From positions 1 through 35,355 of the forward strand of contig JAIRMK010000146.1 in NCBI GenBank assembly GCA_031258755.1: DNA of 35,355 bases. The letters run 5' to 3'. Positions within the stretch are counted from its first letter, which is position 1, and every line of letters starts with the position of its first letter. A model generated the notes under the pieces. That model saw only the letters and a list, made by a program, of their open reading frames with translations, was not told the DNA's origin and ran no database searches. Positions 14,328-21,825 of this stretch are shown here, one piece after another. The stretch is from Prevotellaceae bacterium. GTDB lineage: Bacteria; Bacteroidota; Bacteroidia; Bacteroidales; UBA932. Made by a program: the position numbers and the translations under genes.

Positions 14328-14643
14328 CAAAAACACTGCGACCGGGAAGAAGCACAGTACCCCCGCGAGCACGTCCAATGAAACGACATTCATAAGCGAC
14401 ACGCCATTTATCCGCAAGGAGATAGTCGTGTTTATGGAACATGTATTTCACATGCGTCGGTGGGGCTTTGACATGATGCGCATTGCTTCTTCGTGTGAAG
14501 ACAGTAACAGGATGATTGGTAACATTGAAAACCTCAATGAGGGGTTAGATGATGTTATTAATGCTTTTTTAGATATAGTATCTACGGACTTTATTGACGC
14601 CTACTACAAAAGGTTGTACAAAAGTATTCCGTCAAACAACTAA
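14314..14643 (+). CDS. Hypothetical early protein B
   Basis: This 109-residue protein of unknown function starts at ATG 14314, which overlaps the previous gene by 14 nt (the frame extends up to 14278). Its leader (KNNNKNTATGKKHSTPAST) resembles that of the preceding protein. The rest is helical, with Met/Arg-rich HVFHMRRWGFDMMRIASSCE and an acidic helix NLNEGLDDVINAFLDIVS. No domain is recognised. Confidence 0.55.
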   Translation: MKNNNKNTATGKKHSTPASTSNETTFISDTPFIRKEIVVFMEHVFHMRRWGFDMMRIASSCEDSNRMIGNIENLNEGLDDVINAFLDIVSTDFIDAYYKRLYKSIPSNN

Positions 14644-14655
14644 AATTATAGAATT

Positions 14656-14814
14656 ATGGAAAAGACAACTTCCGACCAACCGGAACTTGACAAGGCGGAG
14701 CATTTGTATATTGTCGCAGAGTGTGATGGTAGAGATATTTCGATATTCTTGACGCGAAAAGAGGCTGCTTTACTGCGTGATTTTATTGAAATAGTGTTAG
14801 AAGGTACAGAATAA
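14656..14814 (+). CDS. Small acidic protein, 52 aa
   Basis: ATG 14656 to TAA 14814, 12 nt after the previous gene and 10 nt before the next. It is an acidic peptide with a strand-like first half (AEHLYIVAECDGRDISIFLT) and a helix (RKEAALLRDFIEIVLEG). Spacing and codon use fit a real small gene of the early operon. Function is unknown. Confidence 0.5.
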   Translation: MEKTTSDQPELDKAEHLYIVAECDGRDISIFLTRKEAALLRDFIEIVLEGTE

Positions 14815-14824
14815 TTATAACGAT

Positions 14825-15109
14825 ATGGAAAGATTTATAATTAGCTGGATTTTAGTAATTCAATTGAGGAATTACCTCATTAATGAAAAACAAAAAGACA
14901 TGTTTAATACCATAATGCATTATGTTTTTAATGTGCTATTTTGGTGTTATACCGTATTTGCTTGTATTTATACCATCCAAGAGATTATACAGATTTATAC
15001 GGGTGTTGATTTAAAAATAATAGCAGAAAAGCCATGGACGAATCAATTTACAAAAAGCGGCAATGCGTTATGTGTGGTTCCACCGGCCGGTCGGTTGGTG
15101 TATATGTGA
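14825..15109 (+). CDS. Small membrane protein of the early operon
   Basis: This 94-residue protein has a hydrophobic N-terminal stretch (RFIISWILVIQL) and a strong membrane helix around 31-55 (YVFNVLFWCYTVFACIYTIQ), followed by a short polar tail. Its last 76 nt overlap the start of the zinc-ribbon-like gene in another frame, so its final 25 residues may be poorly conserved. Function is unknown. Confidence 0.5.
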   Translation: MERFIISWILVIQLRNYLINEKQKDMFNTIMHYVFNVLFWCYTVFACIYTIQEIIQIYTGVDLKIIAEKPWTNQFTKSGNALCVVPPAGRLVYM

Positions 15110-15330
15110 TGTGTGAAAATCGGCAGCGATACATACGCAATTCGTTAGAATGGATACCACTGTTGTACTATTGCCGGCGGTGTGCCAGAAAGGAAAACCG
15201 GCGGAGGTATAAGGAGCATTTAACCCGGAAAACAGGGTTGCGTAAGCCGACAACTTATACTGTCGGAGGTCGGTTTGTTATTTTGGATGACAGTTTGAAT
15301 GATGCGCGTATTACACTGAGAAAACTATAA
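15034..15330 (+). CDS. Small zinc-ribbon-like protein
   Basis: This 98-residue basic protein has two Cys pairs, CVMCG near residue 11 and YCRRCARKENRRR near 48, with the spacing of a treble-clef or zinc-ribbon finger (HNH-like remnants lack the His here). It is rich in Arg and Lys and probably binds nucleic acid. It sits just upstream of the replication genes. The start overlaps the end of the preceding membrane-protein frame by 76 nt. Exact family unknown. Confidence 0.55.
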   Translation: MDESIYKKRQCVMCGSTGRSVGVYVMCENRQRYIRNSLEWIPLLYYCRRCARKENRRRYKEHLTRKTGLRKPTTYTVGGRFVILDDSLNDARITLRKL

Positions 15331-15349
15331 TAATTTAAAAATAAACATT

Positions 15350-15559
15350 ATGATTGAAATTTCAAAATCAGACGCGGTAAATATCATAACATCGCTCTGC
15401 GACCTGTTATCTTCTGCAAGCTCTACGAGCAACACAAAGTACCTCCATGAGCTACACGGGGATGATAGAAGTATTGGACAAATTGCCTTTGCTGCCATGT
15501 GGATAAAAATGTTGTCCTATAAAATTTATGCGGGTGAAAATGATAACGTATTCAAATGA
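15350..15559 (+). CDS. Hypothetical small protein
   Basis: This 69-residue protein is of unknown function with a helical pattern (KSDAVNIITSLCDLLSSASS, then GQIAFAAMWIKMLSYKIY). It lies 19 nt after the zinc-ribbon-like gene and 38 nt before the replisome-organizer-like gene in the same direction. No motif is recognised. Confidence 0.5.
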   Translation: MIEISKSDAVNIITSLCDLLSSASSTSNTKYLHELHGDDRSIGQIAFAAMWIKMLSYKIYAGENDNVFK

Positions 15560-15597
15560 AAAAAGCCGTAGAAATTCGACAAAAGTTATAATGAACT

Positions 15598-16467
15598 ATG
15601 CCCTTTATTCGATTAGATAGGAAATTTTTTGAGCATGACTATTGGAAAACCGAGCGCTCTTTCAGTTTTGCGGAAGCATGGTTGGACTTGATTTATATGG
15701 CGAGATTTGACGTAAAACCGGGTAGAAAGATTTTAGCGTCCGGCAGGTATGTTACTATAAATCGGGGTGAGATACATGCAAGCCTGCGGTTCCTTTCGAC
15801 ACGCTGGAAATGGGGTCAAAGAAAAGTTATGCGATTTCTTGATAATTGTGTGAAAGATGACGAGGTGAAACGCAGGACGGAGCAAGGGGAGAGCATTTTA
15901 ACACTCTGTAATTATGAAAAATACAATGTAAAAGTAGATGCCGACAGCAGCACCGATGACAGCGCATTAATCATTTATAATCAAGAAAATATAATCAAAG
16001 AGCGAGCACCGATGACAGCACCGATGACAGCACCGACAGCAGCAAATAATAAGAAAGAAAAGAATGTAAAGAAAGAAAATAATGTTGGTGTGGATGAAAT
16101 TTCCAATTTTGAGGAAAAAATTTCCAATTCCGATGTACAATTTCCAAAAAAAGAAAAAAGTTGCGCCAAAAAAGAAAAAGATGACGACAACGGATTTGAA
16201 AAAGTTTGGGCGCTATACGAGCGGAAGGGCAACCGCAAGACCAGCGAACGCAAGTGGGCAAACCTGAAAAATCATTGCAGAGAGGCCGCGCTAAAGCACA
16301 TCCCGCTATACGTTGCATCGACGCCGGATAAGCAGTACCGCAAAAACTTTGAGACCTACATCAACCAGGAATGTTGGAATGATGAGATTTTGGAAAGGAA
16401 ACAGGTAACGCCACCGCCAGCGGAGCCGTATGTTGTTAATATAAAACCGATAAACGATGATGAGTAG
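15598..16467 (+). CDS. Phage replisome organizer-like (DnaD-type) protein
   Basis: The protein has 289 residues. The N-terminal 110 (FIRLDRKFFEHDYWKTERSF, SFAEAWLDLIYMA, INRGEIHASLRFLSTRWKWG) form the winged-helix fold of phage replisome organizer and initiator proteins. A low-complexity Lys/Asn/Glu linker (about 130-205) follows, with a 12-nt tandem repeat (APMTAPMTAPTA). The C-terminal helical domain (FEKVWALYERKGNRKTSERK...YRKNFETYINQE) is of the DnaD-like or primosomal type. It should bind the phage origin and recruit the helicase encoded directly downstream (overlap 11 nt). The helicase-loading role is inferred from position. Confidence 0.75.
   Translation: MPFIRLDRKFFEHDYWKTERSFSFAEAWLDLIYMARFDVKPGRKILASGRYVTINRGEIHASLRFLSTRWKWGQRKVMRFLDNCVKDDEVKRRTEQGESILTLCNYEKYNVKVDADSSTDDSALIIYNQENIIKERAPMTAPMTAPTAANNKKEKNVKKENNVGVDEISNFEEKISNSDVQFPKKEKSCAKKEKDDDNGFEKVWALYERKGNRKTSERKWANLKNHCREAALKHIPLYVASTPDKQYRKNFETYINQECWNDEILERKQVTPPPAEPYVVNIKPINDDE
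16006..16041 (+). repeat. 12-nt tandem repeat inside the replisome organizer gene
   Basis: GCACCGATGACA is present in two perfect copies (16006-16029) followed by a partial third. A related copy in another reading frame lies at about 15950. Unit length is a multiple of three, so copy-number change keeps the frame. Confidence 0.6.
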
Positions 16468-19033
16468 AGATAAAAACCAAAGAACACAGGATAATTTCCC
16501 GGCTGTTGAACTGTCGGGCAGGGTACCGCCCTATTCAATCCCGTCGGAACGATACGTTTTGGGGGCGATAATGTCAGGATACCGGGATATAGACGGTGTG
16601 ATAAACATGCTGCAGCCGGAGATGTTTTACAGGGATACTCATACAATCATTTACCGCGCCATTGTGGAACTGCACAGGAATAAAACCGAGATAGACATAC
16701 AAAGTTTATCGAATACACTGAAAAAAAACGGCAACCTTGAAGAAGTTGGTGGGGATTACTACCTGTCCAAACTGATGGGTGACATTGCGAGCGGGTCAAA
16801 CATAGAATATCATGCGCTTGTCGTTCTTGAGACTTATATCCGGCGGCGGTTAAGTGGGATTTCTATTCAGGCGGCGGAAAAAGGCTTCGACCTGAGCATT
16901 CCGGTGGATGATATTTTTTCCGATATTGAAAAGAATTTAGCCGAACTGACACGGCTGATGACTGTAAAGCAAGACGTTAATCACATTGGCGTTGTGGCAA
17001 ACAGCGCAATAGATGAGGCATTCGGGCGCATTGAAAAAGCAGGAAAAGGGATGCCGACCGGTATCACTACTGGATTTAACGGCTTGGATGCGCTGACGTT
17101 CGGGTGGAAGCCGGCGGAGTTAATCGTATTGGCCGCCCGGCCATCTATGGGAAAGACAGCGGTGATGTTGCACTTTGCCAAAGCAGCTGCGAACGCCGGG
17201 AGCACGGCAGTAATATTTTCACTTGAGATGTCGAAAATCAGCATCGCCGACCGTCTGCTGCTGTCTGAATCCCACGAAGGCGAGATGAACATAAACCATT
17301 ACAAGAGCGGGCGTATGGATGAGGGTGAGGTAAACATGTTGGAGGTATTACTCGGCAGGATATACAACAAGCCGATTTATATAAATGACACGCCGGGCCT
17401 GACGATAGGGCAAATACATGCTTCGGCAAAAGAGATGAGAAGAAACGGAAAATGTGATATTATTTTCATTGACTACTTACAGTTGTGTAAGGGTAAAGGG
17501 GTGAGCAATAACCGAACGCGGGATATTGAGGTGGCCGAGATAAGCCGTGAGGCAAAAGAGATGGCCAAAGAACTCAACGTTCCGGTCATTCTGCTGTCGC
17601 AGTTGAGCCGTGAGGTGGAGCGTCGAGAAAAAAAGAGACCGCAACTATCGGATTTACGCGACTGCCTGCCTGTTGACGAATGGGTGGACACTCCTTACGG
17701 AGTTGTTCAGCTTAAAAGTAAGCCGGGGCGTATCGTTAGCGTTACTTGCCAGGGGAGTAAGGCGACCGGATGTGAGTATATTCCCAAAAAATACAACAGT
17801 ACATATACAGTCAGGACACATTTTGGCTCTTTTTCGGCAACGGCGCGGCACCGGGTATTAACCGCAACAGGCTGGAAGTATGTTTGTGACCTCGATGAAG
17901 AACGCGACATACTTGCTTCACCCAAAATCATAACACACGAAAACAGGGGTTATGTTTCCCACGGGAGGCTTTTGGGATGGTTAATCGGGAACGGTTATTT
18001 ATCCGGGACGCCCAGCCTTACCCTGCGAAACGAGTTGATAGATGACCTTCAGGATGAAATTAAAGGCTTCGGGGTTGAAATCAAGCCGAGGGAAACGCAG
18101 AAATGCAGCAATGTGACCGAAGTGTACTTGTCTAATGGTGTGGAATCAGGATGTAAACCCAACCCGCTAATGGAATGGATAAGGGGGCTTGGGCTGGAAG
18201 GTAAAACGGCGAAGGAAAAATCAATCCCTAAGCGATATCTTGGAACAAGCAACGAGGCGCATTTGGAACTTTTGCGCGGTCTGTGGGAAGCCGACGGAAC
18301 CGTATCAAAGGGTACTGCAAAATATTCGACAGTCAGTGAGCTTCTTGCAAGGCAGGTAAAATGGATGTTGCATACCATAGGGGTGCGTTCTTCCATTTCA
18401 CTTGAAGCACGTAAAAATAACTGTTCCGACCTGTTCACGGTGGTTTGTGCGGTTGAGGACAATCCCAACATGCGGCGGATTTGTAGTAATCCCAAACGGT
18501 TTGGGGCGCTAAAAATGCCGTCGGACAGGTATATTGACCCCGCCCCGGAAATATTTGTCCAGTTCGCGCAGGAATACGGCGCAAGCGGAAGGATACAAAA
18601 AAAATATGGTGGCTGCGGGCGGTTAAAAAGTATCGCAAAAAAACGGTTGCTTACAATGATTGCCGAAAATCCCATATCTACAATACAAGAATCACCCTAT
18701 GTCCAGATGCAGGGTATGGGATGGACGAAAATCACATCCATATCGCATAACGAGGATGAAGTACATGTTTGCGACCTGCACGTTCCTGAAACGAACTGTT
18801 TTTTGACAAATGGAATGGTCGTGCATAATTCGGGCGCTATCGAACAGGACGCAGATTTGGTGATATTCGTGTACCGGCCGGAGTATTACAAGCAGTCTAT
18901 AACAGACAGGTATGGCTCCGAGATAACGAACTATGGGGAGTTGATTGTAAGCAAGAACCGGAATGGGCGTTGTGGTGAGGTTGCCTATACCCACTCGACC
19001 GGTATGACAAAGTTTTTTGATTATCAGGAGTGA
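16457..19033 (+). CDS. dnaB: Replicative DNA helicase DnaB with intein
   Basis: The precursor is 858 residues; removing the intein (403-791) leaves a 469-residue helicase of normal DnaB length. The N-terminal domain (PPYSIPSERYVLGAIM, EMFYRDTHTIIYRAI) is followed by a RecA-like domain with Walker A ARPSMGKTA (about 227-235), Walker B IIFIDYLQL, and LSQLSREVERREKKRPQLSD. After the intein comes SGAIEQDADLVIFVYRPE and the arginine-finger region KNRNGRCG. It unwinds DNA at the phage fork as a hexamer. It is probably loaded by the replisome-organizer-like protein upstream and is followed by a DnaA-domain-IV protein. Confidence 0.95.
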   Translation: MMSRDKNQRTQDNFPAVELSGRVPPYSIPSERYVLGAIMSGYRDIDGVINMLQPEMFYRDTHTIIYRAIVELHRNKTEIDIQSLSNTLKKNGNLEEVGGDYYLSKLMGDIASGSNIEYHALVVLETYIRRRLSGISIQAAEKGFDLSIPVDDIFSDIEKNLAELTRLMTVKQDVNHIGVVANSAIDEAFGRIEKAGKGMPTGITTGFNGLDALTFGWKPAELIVLAARPSMGKTAVMLHFAKAAANAGSTAVIFSLEMSKISIADRLLLSESHEGEMNINHYKSGRMDEGEVNMLEVLLGRIYNKPIYINDTPGLTIGQIHASAKEMRRNGKCDIIFIDYLQLCKGKGVSNNRTRDIEVAEISREAKEMAKELNVPVILLSQLSREVERREKKRPQLSDLRDCLPVDEWVDTPYGVVQLKSKPGRIVSVTCQGSKATGCEYIPKKYNSTYTVRTHFGSFSATARHRVLTATGWKYVCDLDEERDILASPKIITHENRGYVSHGRLLGWLIGNGYLSGTPSLTLRNELIDDLQDEIKGFGVEIKPRETQKCSNVTEVYLSNGVESGCKPNPLMEWIRGLGLEGKTAKEKSIPKRYLGTSNEAHLELLRGLWEADGTVSKGTAKYSTVSELLARQVKWMLHTIGVRSSISLEARKNNCSDLFTVVCAVEDNPNMRRICSNPKRFGALKMPSDRYIDPAPEIFVQFAQEYGASGRIQKKYGGCGRLKSIAKKRLLTMIAENPISTIQESPYVQMQGMGWTKITSISHNEDEVHVCDLHVPETNCFLTNGMVVHNSGAIEQDADLVIFVYRPEYYKQSITDRYGSEITNYGELIVSKNRNGRCGEVAYTHSTGMTKFFDYQE
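17663..18829 (+). other. Intein (with LAGLIDADG homing-endonuclease domain) in DnaB
   Basis: It encodes 389 residues from Cys403 to Asn791 inside DnaB, exactly between LSDLRD and SGAIEQDAD. Splicing features: N-terminal Cys in CLPVDEWVDTP, block B TARHRVLT, and the C-terminal block VCDLHVPETNCF...GMVVHN followed by Ser as the +1 nucleophile. Two LAGLIDADG-type motifs, RLLGWLIGNGYL (about 504) and LLRGLWEADGTV (about 605-617), indicate a homing endonuclease domain that looks intact. The site is the conserved DLR/SG junction of DnaB helicases known to host inteins. Confidence 0.95.
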
Positions 19034-19038
19034 TTATT

Positions 19039-19449
19039 ATGGGTCAACTAATAATTGATGATATAGAAAGGATACCGCCTGACGGTCGCGAGGCTATCGA
19101 AACGATAATCCGCAATACCGGCGCCGCGCCGTGTTATCATTTAGATACTGACATTGATTGCCTGTCGAACGCCTTACAAAAGGTGTTTTGCTGCACGCTT
19201 GATGAACTAAAATCGAAAAGCAAAAAGCGGGATTTGCCATACGCCCGACACATATACTTTTACTACGTCCGCAAGATGTATTCCACCCTTTCACAGCAAG
19301 AAATTGGACTTCTGCTGAGCAGAAGCCAAAAATCCGTATCATACAGTCTCGCTTTTTTTGAGAGGGAAAACAGCCGATTTAACAGCAAGTTCAGGAAGTA
19401 TGTGGCGGAAGTCAATAGGGTATTTGGCAACAAGGAAAAACGAGGGTGA
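19039..19449 (+). CDS. Stand-alone DnaA domain IV (DnaA-box-binding) protein
   Basis: This protein has about 136 residues. The C-terminal 90 (LDELKSKSKKRDLPYARHIY, FYYVRKMYSTLSQQEIGLLL, SRSQKSVSYSLAFFERE) match the DnaA C-terminal DNA-binding domain, including the helix-turn-helix and the signature loop after a basic SRSQ. There is no AAA+ ATPase domain. It could bind DnaA-type boxes at the phage origin or compete with host DnaA. The open frame begins at a GTG that overlaps the DnaB stop; ATG 19039 (MGQLII) lies 5 nt after that stop. A terminator hairpin overlaps its stop, so it ends the replication operon. Confidence 0.85.
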   Translation: MGQLIIDDIERIPPDGREAIETIIRNTGAAPCYHLDTDIDCLSNALQKVFCCTLDELKSKSKKRDLPYARHIYFYYVRKMYSTLSQQEIGLLLSRSQKSVSYSLAFFERENSRFNSKFRKYVAEVNRVFGNKEKRG

Positions 19450-19468
19450 CACGCCCTCGTTTTCTTTT
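19440..19468 (+). terminator. Intrinsic terminator ending the replication operon
   Basis: ACGAGGG (19440-19446) pairs with CCCTCGT (19454-19460) around a 7-nt loop that contains the TGA of the upstream gene, followed by TTTCTTTT. Confidence 0.75.
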
Positions 19469-19542
19469 AAAGAACCAACCTAAAAAGATATATGAAAAAC
19501 AATCGGCACAAATATACGTTAAAAATCGTTTAAGGGCATCAT

Positions 19543-19572
19543 TTTACCAACAACTCGCGACTTGTTGGTAAA
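19543..19572. promoter_or_regulatory. 30-bp palindrome upstream of the late operon
   Basis: TTTACCAACAA (19543-19553) and TTGTTGGTAAA (19562-19572) are perfect inverted arms. The 8 nt between them contain TCGCGA, itself palindromic, so 28 of 30 positions are symmetric. It ends 3 nt before the -33 element of the ParB-like gene promoter. It looks like a dimeric operator or a protein-binding centre; no T-run follows, so it is not a typical terminator. Confidence 0.65.
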
Positions 19573-19574
19573 TC

Positions 19575-19605
19575 TTTGAATTGTGGTTGTAGCGTGGTAA
19601 ATTTG
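19575..19605 (+). promoter_or_regulatory. Promoter of the ParB-glycosyltransferase-late genes
   Basis: TTTG (19575-19578), 19 nt, TAAATTTG (19598-19605), only 4 nt before the ATG at 19610. If used, the mRNA would be leaderless or almost so. An in-frame TAA at 19598 rules out a start further upstream. Confidence 0.6.
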
Positions 19606-19609
19606 TGGC

Positions 19610-20212
19610 ATGGTTGATAAAATCAAATACGACGAAAGGAATTACCGCAAGCACGACGAAAGAAACAAGGCGTTGATAAAAAAGAGCCTTGAGGAGTGTG
19701 GCGCGGGTCGTTCGATTGTTACCGACAAGGATAATGTTATCGTTGCCGGTAATGGCGTGTATGAGCAGGCGCAGGCGCTCGGTTTGAAAGCCCGCATCAT
19801 TGAAAGCGACGGAAAGGAACTCATCGTTATTAAACGTACCGACCTTTCTACGACCGATGAAAAGCGCAAGCTGCTTGCAATGGCGGACAACCGGACATCG
19901 GACACATCGGAATTTGATTTTGACCTTTTGACGGCCGATTTCGATATTGACCTGTTGAATGATTGGGATTTCAAATCTTTTGAATTGGGTATTTCGGCAG
20001 ACAATAATCCCGATGACGAGTTTAATAAGTTTGGTGAGTTTGAGTATGCCAACCGCGATGTTGAAGCTTACCGGAGCATTATTCTACATTTTGACAGCGA
20101 GGACGACGTGAAAAACTTTGCTGAAATCACCCAACTACCCATAAAGGACAAAACAAGGGCAATCTATTTCCCACATAAGGAAAACGAGCGGTTTAAGGAG
20201 GTTTATGAGTAG
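19610..20212 (+). CDS. ParB-like nuclease-domain phage protein
   Basis: The product has 200 residues. The N-terminal 100 look like the phage ParB/sulfiredoxin-type domain: YDERNYRKHDERN, IKKSLEECGAGRSIVTDKDN, VIVAGNGVYEQAQALG (the GNG/H-x-x-x-E/A loop) and a later LAMADNRTSD. The C-terminal half is acidic, with an IILHFDSEDDVKNFAEITQL segment seen in phage ParB-like proteins. These act as nuclease, CTPase-like or DNA-modification accessory factors in phages. It overlaps the glycosyltransferase gene by 8 nt, so the two are probably translationally coupled. Exact activity unproven. Confidence 0.8.
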   Translation: MVDKIKYDERNYRKHDERNKALIKKSLEECGAGRSIVTDKDNVIVAGNGVYEQAQALGLKARIIESDGKELIVIKRTDLSTTDEKRKLLAMADNRTSDTSEFDFDLLTADFDIDLLNDWDFKSFELGISADNNPDDEFNKFGEFEYANRDVEAYRSIILHFDSEDDVKNFAEITQLPIKDKTRAIYFPHKENERFKEVYE

Positions 20213-21020
20213 CAATATTCCTATATTTATTCCATCAAAAGGTCGCTACGACAATGGTTTAACATGGAAAGCCCTTGACGCAATGGGTGTGCATCGTTAC
20301 CGTGTCATTGTGGAGCCGCAGGAATATGACAGCTACCGGAAGGTATTACCGGCGGAAAAACTGCTTGTATTGGATATGGAGTACAAGCAGAAGTATGACA
20401 CGTGTGATGGCATACCCTACGCCGATAACCCGCGTGTCGGCAGCGGCGCGGCGCGGAACTTCGGGTGGGATACGGCCAAAAAGGAGGGCGCTCCGTGGCA
20501 TTGGATAATTGATGACAATATCCGGCGTTTTTTGGTGTATAACGACAACCAAAAGTGCATTGCCCGCTACGATACCTTTGCCTGCGTGGAGCGATTTGCA
20601 GAACGATATGAAAACGTGGTAATGTCAGGGATGCAGTATGCCATGTTTGTGCCCAAGAAACAAAAGAACCGTCCGCTTATCATTAACACCCGCATATTTT
20701 CGTGTAATTTGATAAAAACAGACAGTCCGTTCCGGTGGCGCGGGCGATATAATGAGGACGTGATATTGTCATTGGACATGCTCGAAGCCGGATACTGTAC
20801 TGTATTATTCAATACGTATTTGTGTGATAAGATACGCACGCAAAACATGAAGGGCGGGAATACGGATGAATTGTATAAGTCCGGTACGGAAGAAAAGAGC
20901 CGGCTGCTAAAAAGCGTTTACCCGGATAAAGTGGCGTTGGTCATGCGGTATGGCCGGCCACACCACCGTGTCGATTTTTTGGTATATAATAAACGTAATC
21001 AACTAATAAGAAAAAAATAA
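20205..21020 (+). CDS. TET-associated-type glycosyltransferase (candidate DNA-modifying enzyme)
   Basis: This 271-residue GT-A-like fold protein begins with IPIFIPSKGRYDNGLTWKAL and has the VGSGAARNFGWD loop and the acidic WIIDDNIRRF that should hold metal and sugar nucleotide. A later RWRGRYNEDVILSLDML is the acceptor-side acidic motif. This layout matches phage TET-associated glycosyltransferases, which add sugars to hydroxymethylated cytosine in phage DNA. No TET/JBP dioxygenase is found in this window, so the modified base would need an enzyme outside the window, or the substrate differs. It is followed closely by the terminase genes. Confidence 0.75.
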   Translation: MSSNIPIFIPSKGRYDNGLTWKALDAMGVHRYRVIVEPQEYDSYRKVLPAEKLLVLDMEYKQKYDTCDGIPYADNPRVGSGAARNFGWDTAKKEGAPWHWIIDDNIRRFLVYNDNQKCIARYDTFACVERFAERYENVVMSGMQYAMFVPKKQKNRPLIINTRIFSCNLIKTDSPFRWRGRYNEDVILSLDMLEAGYCTVLFNTYLCDKIRTQNMKGGNTDELYKSGTEEKSRLLKSVYPDKVALVMRYGRPHHRVDFLVYNKRNQLIRKK

Positions 21021-21053
21021 TTAACTTTGGCGGAAAATTTAACGTTTTTCGCC

Positions 21054-21281
21054 ATGAAAAAACATATTACAATGACTTACATTGAGGTGCAGGAAAAACG
21101 GCTTAAAAGGAAGAAAGAAGAACTTCAAACCATTGAAGATGCTCTTAATTCCACGTCCAAAGCTTCGGTTAAACAACGCTACATAGAGTTGAAAGCCGAA
21201 ATCCGCGAATTGGAAAGCTGCCTCGACCTCGCAAAGGTGATGTTCGATGGCGAAGGTAACGAAACAACAGGCACAGCGTAA
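21054..21281 (+). CDS. Small coiled-coil protein before terminase
   Basis: This protein of about 75 residues is strongly helical and charged (YIEVQEKRLKRKKEELQTIE, then KQRYIELKAEIRELESCLDL), probably a coiled coil. The open frame extends to a TTG at 21027; ATG 21054 and 21072 are alternative starts. A -7-like TAACTTTG (21022-21029) sits just upstream, without a good -33 partner. The 3' end overlaps the terminase small-subunit gene by 35 nt. Function unknown. Confidence 0.55.
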   Translation: MKKHITMTYIEVQEKRLKRKKEELQTIEDALNSTSKASVKQRYIELKAEIRELESCLDLAKVMFDGEGNETTGTA

Positions 21282-21822
21282 ATCTCCGGCCCGGCAGAAG
21301 AAAAAGACTTTAAAGAAGGCTAAGGCTGCTACCGGTAAAAAGGTTGCTCCGGCAAAACATGCCGGCGGGCGGCCTACTCCATATAGAGATGAGTATGCGA
21401 AAATGGCAATGCAGCATTGTCTATTAGGTGCGACGAATAAAGATTTGGCCGCACTGTTTGGCGTGGCAGTGTCCACTATTAGCAAGTGGATGAAGGATTT
21501 TCAAAAGTTTTCGGATGCCATAAAAAAGGGAAAGGAGGAGGCGGACATTTGTGTTGCCTCTGCTCTGTTCAAGCGGGCGACCGGTTTCGTCAAAGATGAC
21601 TGCGAGAAAGTATTTAATAATAAGGGCAGTGTGGTAAGAGCCAAGACACGTGAGTATTTCCCGCCCGAAACCGCCGCCGCCATCTTCTGGTTAAAGAACC
21701 GACAGCCGGGCAAGTGGCGGGAGAAGCAGACGCAGGTATTGGAAAATCCCGACGGAACACCGCTGTCCGGTGGCAGGCTGGGAGTAGTCTTTAGCGACAT
21801 GGATAGCGACAAAAAGGAGTAA
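21247..21822 (+). CDS. Terminase small subunit-like protein
   Basis: The protein has 191 residues. A long Lys/Ala-rich basic leader (1-45) is followed by a helix-turn-helix DNA-binding region (RDEYAKMAMQHCLLGATNKD, LAALFGVAVSTISKWMKD). A helical part follows with KKGKEEADICVASALFKRAT and FPPETAAAIFWLKNRQPGKW, the typical end of PBSX/Terminase_2-like small subunits. It recognises the phage packaging site and feeds DNA to the large subunit encoded 3 nt downstream. Confidence 0.85.
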   Translation: MAKVTKQQAQRKSPARQKKKTLKKAKAATGKKVAPAKHAGGRPTPYRDEYAKMAMQHCLLGATNKDLAALFGVAVSTISKWMKDFQKFSDAIKKGKEEADICVASALFKRATGFVKDDCEKVFNNKGSVVRAKTREYFPPETAAAIFWLKNRQPGKWREKQTQVLENPDGTPLSGGRLGVVFSDMDSDKKE

Positions 21823-21825
21823 ACA

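Noticed and set aside
18049..18675. Minus-strand frame in the intein region
   Set aside because: Shadow of the intein endonuclease domain; no motif and no promoter.
19543..19572. Palindrome as an intrinsic terminator
   Set aside because: No T-run follows either arm, and a separate terminator (19440-19468) already ends the upstream operon.
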